Below are positions 13,310 through 16,583 of a DNA stretch of 16,583 nucleotides, in pieces. The position numbers were made by a program, and so were the translations under genes. Position 1 is the first letter of the stretch. Each line of letters opens with the position of its first letter. The stretch lies in the NCBI GenBank assembly GCA_905200565.1, contig CAJKKX010000011.1, positions 1 to 16,583 on the forward strand. Direction: 5' to 3'. The DNA is from an uncultured Lachnospiraceae bacterium. Its GTDB lineage: Bacteria; Bacillota_A; Clostridia; Lachnospirales; Lachnospiraceae. The notes under the pieces are model-generated. The model did not search any database. It saw only the letters and a list, made by a program, of their open reading frames with translations, and had not been told where the DNA came from.

Positions 13310-14056
13310 ATGAAAGATTTTATTCTGGAAACATGTATAGATTCTGTGGAATCGGCGCTGGCAGCCGAACGGGGCGGCGCGAACCGTGTGGAAATGTGCG
13401 CAAACCTGATCATCGGCGGGACGACGCCTGGCCCGCAGCTTTTTTACGAGGTGCGAAAACAGTGCGGGATAAAAATTCACGTATTAATCAGGCCGAGATT
13501 CGGAGACTTCTGCTACACGGACTATGAGTTTGGCATCATAAAAGAAGAAGTAAAAATGTTTCGCAAGCTGGGGGCGGACGGCGTGGTCATCGGTATCCTG
13601 CGCCCGGATGGGACGCTGAATCTGGAGCAGATGCGTATCCTGATGGAAGAGGCGAAGGGAATGTCCGTGACCCTGCACCGGGCTTTTGACGTATGCCGTG
13701 ATCCTTTTAAGACCATGCGCCAGGCGAAGGAGCTTGGCGTCCATACCATCCTGACGTCGGGACAGGGAAACACGTGTCTGGCAGGACGGGATCTTCTGGA
13801 GGAGCTGGTAAAGAAGGCGGGCGATGACATCGAAATCATGGTGGGAAGCGGCGTGGACGCAAAAGTGATACGCGGGCTGTACCCGCAGGTAAAAGCGCAT
13901 GCCTGGCACATGTCCGGCAAGATGACGCTGGACAGCCAGATGCGCTACCGGAAAGAAGATGTAAATATGGGGCTCCCCACTTTCAGTGAATTTGAGGTCT
14001 GGCGCACGTCAGAAGAAAAGGTGCGGGCGGCAGTGGAAGCGTTGAAAGAACTGTGA
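13310..14056 (+). CDS. cutC: CutC-family TIM-barrel protein
   Basis: 248 residues, the usual CutC length. Family features include the N-terminus ILETCIDSVESALAAERGGA, then NRVEMCANL near residue 25. GGTTPG, VLIRPRFGDFCYTDYE and GADGVVIGILRPDG follow. Further on are VTLHRAFDVCRDP, TSGQGNT and IMVGSGVDAK. The fold is a cytoplasmic TIM barrel. The name comes from copper tolerance in Escherichia coli, but a direct copper role is disputed and the true reaction is unsettled. The ATG at 13310 has AAGGAAGG a few bases upstream. It is the last gene of the likely ABC/rRNA-methyltransferase operon and lies just upstream of a glycosidase with its own promoter. Confidence 0.93.
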   Translation: MKDFILETCIDSVESALAAERGGANRVEMCANLIIGGTTPGPQLFYEVRKQCGIKIHVLIRPRFGDFCYTDYEFGIIKEEVKMFRKLGADGVVIGILRPDGTLNLEQMRILMEEAKGMSVTLHRAFDVCRDPFKTMRQAKELGVHTILTSGQGNTCLAGRDLLEELVKKAGDDIEIMVGSGVDAKVIRGLYPQVKAHAWHMSGKMTLDSQMRYRKEDVNMGLPTFSEFEVWRTSEEKVRAAVEALKEL

Positions 14057-14058
14057 GT

Positions 14059-14075
14059 TTCTACAGTGTGTAGAA
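14059..14075 (+). terminator. Short hairpin after cutC, weak terminator candidate
   Basis: TTCTACA (14059-14065) and TGTAGAA (14069-14075) form a 7-bp stem with a 3-nt loop, two bases after the cutC stop. No T-run follows, so termination here is uncertain. Confidence 0.3.
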
Positions 14076-14142
14076 TAGATGATGTTTTGTGTGGGAAAGG
14101 ATGGAAAGGAACACGATTTTTATGGCCTTTTATGCAAGATTG

Positions 14143-14151
14143 TGGTATAAT
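14143..14151 (+). promoter_or_regulatory. Extended -10 promoter of the glycosidase gene
   Basis: TG-G-TATAAT (14143-14151) is a perfect extended -10 element. No good -35 is seen 17 bases upstream. Transcription would start near 14158, leaving a leader of about 125 nt before the ATG at 14283. Confidence 0.65.
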
Positions 14152-14282
14152 GTAAACGACAACATGCTTGTTCTATGCAAAAAATAGAAAAAGAGAAGGC
14201 GGATGTGAGGAAAGGAGGAAAACAACTGCCGGCAGATACAGAAAATCAGACAGAACATAAGGAAGGAAAAAAGGAGAATCGT

Positions 14283-16583
14283 ATGAACAAGAAAAAAATA
14301 CTATCGGTAGTATTGACATTCTGCATGGTAGTGTCTGTGCTTCTGCCGCAGACGGCGGCAAAAGCGGCAGAGACGGAAAATGCGACCGTTATTAATGCAG
14401 CCGATTACGGTGCAAACCCGAATGCAACGGATAATGCGGAAGCAATCAAAGCGGCGATCAATGCCGCAAAGCAGGTAGACGGTCCGGTTGTAATCAGTTT
14501 CCCGAAAGGAGAGTATCAGGTCTACCCGGACAAGGCGTATGAGAAAGAGCTTTATATTTCCAATACCGTAGGGGCAAACCAGAGCTATAAAATGAAAAAA
14601 ATCGGATTTCTGCTGGAGGATATGAGCGATGTTACCATTGAAGGAAATGGTTCCATGTTCATGTTTCACGGGGCGATGACTACATTTGCAACGATTGATT
14701 CCACCAATATTACATTCCAGAACCTTGAATATGACTTCCAGGTTCCCTCCGTTATTGATATTACGGTAGAGTCCGTGGATGGAAATTCGGCGACGGTTTA
14801 TGTGCCGGAATGCTATAATTATGAAATTAACGGAACATCCATCACATGGAAGAGCGATGTCAGCCCGTATACAGGAAACACTTACTGGACGGCCAGAGAT
14901 GCCCTGGCAAATGTAGCAAACCAGATTTATGATGCAGAGACAGGTCTTACCGTTCGTTCAGGCACTAGACTGTTTAATAACCTTAACAGCATCGAGGACC
15001 TGGGAAATCGCAGACTGAAATTTAATTACAGGAGTGTAGACAGCTCTATAAGGGCTGGACGTTCCTATCAGATGCGTAATACGACCAGGGATCATGCGGG
15101 CATGTTTTTCTGGAAGAGTGAGAATATCACCCTGAAAGATATCGATGCCCATTTCCTTTATGGCTTTGGTATCGTGGGACAGCATTCTACGAATATCACA
15201 CTGGACGGCGTAAATATCGAGACGCCGGAAGGAAGCGGAAGAACCACGGCAGGTTTTGCGGATTTTGTACAGATGTCCGGCTGTAAGGGCGAGATCCGGG
15301 TGGAAAACTGCCTGTTCTCCAATCCGCATGACGACCCCATCAATATTCACGGAACCTTTAATCAGGTGGTAGAGCGTATCTCGAATACCCAATTTAAAGT
15401 TCGCTATATGCATGGTGAGACGGCCGGATTCCCGAACTTCTTTGTGGGCGACCAGGTCGAATTCATGACGAAGGGCAATATGATTCCGGTGGCGGATTCT
15501 GTGGCTACTGTTGTGGACGTTCAGGGACCTACAGGTGAGAGCGGAGCCTCCACAAGCGGCACGGGAAGTCTGACCGACATCATTATTACGCTGGACAAGG
15601 CAATGCCGTCAGAAATTAGCGCGAATAATCATGTAGTAGAGAATATTACCTATACGCCGAGCGTAGTGATTCAGAATAATGTATTTAAACAGGTGCCGAC
15701 CAGAGGAATCCTGGTAACGACCAGAAAGAAAGTAGAAATTAAAGACAATGTATTTGACGGCATGGGAATGGCTTCGATCTATATTTCCAATGATGCGCAG
15801 GGATGGTATGAGTCCGGGCCATGCAAGGATGTGACGATTGAAGGAAATACGTTCCTGCGACCGACGGCAAGTGCGGCAGCTATTTTCATAGAGCCGACCA
15901 ACCCCACGGTTTCTACGGAGCAGACGGTACATGAAAACATTAAGATTTTAAACAATACCTTCTTTATGCAGAATGGCCAGGTGCTGAACGCAAAGAGCAC
16001 GAAGGATCTGACCTTTACGGGAAACAGGATTTATCGTTATGAGCCGGAGCTGAGCCTGTCCTTAAGCGCTTCGAGCGATGTACTGCGGGAAGGAAAGACG
16101 ATTCAACTGACGCCGAATGGAACCGGAAAGGTGATGTCAGCCAATCTGTATTCTTTTAGAGGATGTAAAAATGTAACTCTGGATCAGAATCTCTACGATG
16201 GCGGGTTGAAGCTGAACGCAACGACAATTGATATGGATGCGGGAGAAGTCCACGTCGGAGAAGGAGAAAATGTAGTCGTAAACGGCAATGCGAACGTACT
16301 TCCAGCCGTGAGAAATGTATCTTACGAGAGCAGTGACGAGAGTGTGCTTCAGATTGCAGAGGACGGCACGGCGACAGGGCTGAAACAGGGAACTGCCACG
16401 GTAAAGGCGTATGTGCAGATGGGCGAAGAAAGATACGAGTCCAATGAGATTACCATAACCGTGACAGAGTCGCCGAAGCCGGAAGATAATGCACTTTTGC
16501 TGAAAGCGGAGCCGGGAGAAGGGTTTTCGCTGGACGGCCCGTTTGACGGCCAGGGGCAGAGCTATACAGGTACGGCGACGAAG
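14283..16583 (+). CDS. Secreted GH110-type alpha-1,3-galactosidase (N-terminal 767 residues)
   Basis: Open to the right edge with no stop. A Sec signal peptide (MNKKKILSVVLTFCMVVSVL, cleavage near AKA, residue 27-28) is followed by NAADYGANPNATDNAEAIK, the standard start of a right-handed parallel beta-helix. The core matches GH110: GFGIVGQHSTNITLDGVNIE from 294, GFADFVQ around D327 and NPHDDPINIHG at 347-357. D327, D350 and D351 have the spacing of the acidic active-site residues described for GH110. Family members remove terminal alpha-1,3-linked galactose from blood group B or linear alpha-Gal glycans by inversion, which suits mucin or host-glycan feeding. A Big2-type Ig domain lies at about 675-728 (YESSDESVLQIAEDGTATGL) and a further domain begins. 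The start has AAGGAG six bases upstream. An in-frame ATG at 14175 would add 36 charged residues before the signal peptide and is less likely. Confidence 0.85.
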   Translation, partial: MNKKKILSVVLTFCMVVSVLLPQTAAKAAETENATVINAADYGANPNATDNAEAIKAAINAAKQVDGPVVISFPKGEYQVYPDKAYEKELYISNTVGANQSYKMKKIGFLLEDMSDVTIEGNGSMFMFHGAMTTFATIDSTNITFQNLEYDFQVPSVIDITVESVDGNSATVYVPECYNYEINGTSITWKSDVSPYTGNTYWTARDALANVANQIYDAETGLTVRSGTRLFNNLNSIEDLGNRRLKFNYRSVDSSIRAGRSYQMRNTTRDHAGMFFWKSENITLKDIDAHFLYGFGIVGQHSTNITLDGVNIETPEGSGRTTAGFADFVQMSGCKGEIRVENCLFSNPHDDPINIHGTFNQVVERISNTQFKVRYMHGETAGFPNFFVGDQVEFMTKGNMIPVADSVATVVDVQGPTGESGASTSGTGSLTDIIITLDKAMPSEISANNHVVENITYTPSVVIQNNVFKQVPTRGILVTTRKKVEIKDNVFDGMGMASIYISNDAQGWYESGPCKDVTIEGNTFLRPTASAAAIFIEPTNPTVSTEQTVHENIKILNNTFFMQNGQVLNAKSTKDLTFTGNRIYRYEPELSLSLSASSDVLREGKTIQLTPNGTGKVMSANLYSFRGCKNVTLDQNLYDGGLKLNATTIDMDAGEVHVGEGENVVVNGNANVLPAVRNVSYESSDESVLQIAEDGTATGLKQGTATVKAYVQMGEERYESNEITITVTESPKPEDNALLLKAEPGEGFSLDGPFDGQGQSYTGTATK

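Noticed and set aside
1..16583. CRISPR array, tRNA, rRNA or insertion-sequence transposase
   Set aside because: No regularly spaced direct repeats, no recognisable cloverleaf or rRNA segment, and no transposase motif were seen; only short inverted repeats occur.

Overview
The window looks like chromosome of a low-to-mid GC Gram-positive anaerobe, most likely a gut Lachnospiraceae (Ruminococcus gnavus/torques, Dorea or Blautia-like). The clues are strong AGGAGG ribosome sites, a two-subunit class I fumarase, an RsgI-type anti-sigma factor, a coiled-coil-bearing FtsX permease and a secreted GH110-type beta-helix glycosidase. The species call is inference; no rRNA or tRNA gene is present to anchor it.

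Layout. (1) 1-1550: end of the fumarase alpha subunit, the complete beta subunit, and a DUF1275 membrane protein, tightly packed on +. (2) 1618-4433: a small secreted Ig-like duplicated protein whose ribosome site lies in a perfect 14-bp hairpin, then an ECF sigma factor overlapping (ATGA) an RsgI-like transmembrane anti-sigma factor with a very charged tail, closed by a terminator. (3) 4434-5973: a structured leader, a clear sigma-A promoter and a zinc-ribbon membrane protein, facing a membrane-anchored XRE regulator on the minus strand; the two share a 21-bp-stem terminator. (4) 6070-7023: a gene graveyard with remnants of a MerR regulator, an XRE regulator, an SF2 helicase and one unknown gene. 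Embedded in it is what I read as an intact type I toxin-antitoxin cassette: a 27-residue hydrophobic peptide on minus, a strongly promoted counter-transcript on +, a shared bidirectional terminator and an inverted repeat at the two 5' ends. (5) 7058-7545: a NUDIX pyrophosphohydrolase with its own terminator. (6) 7660-14056: a probable four-gene operon of ABC ATPase, giant FtsX-type permease, RsmF-like rRNA m5C methyltransferase and CutC. (7) 14143-end: a promoter, a long leader and the first 767 residues of a secreted GH110-type alpha-1,3-galactosidase with a Big2 domain, cut by the window edge.

The parts most worth following up are the convergent toxin/antitoxin cassette at 6160-6448, which no ordinary ORF call would find, and the hairpin-gated secreted protein / ECF sigma / RsgI module at 1618-4373. 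The rest is mostly housekeeping, glycan-use and transport genes.
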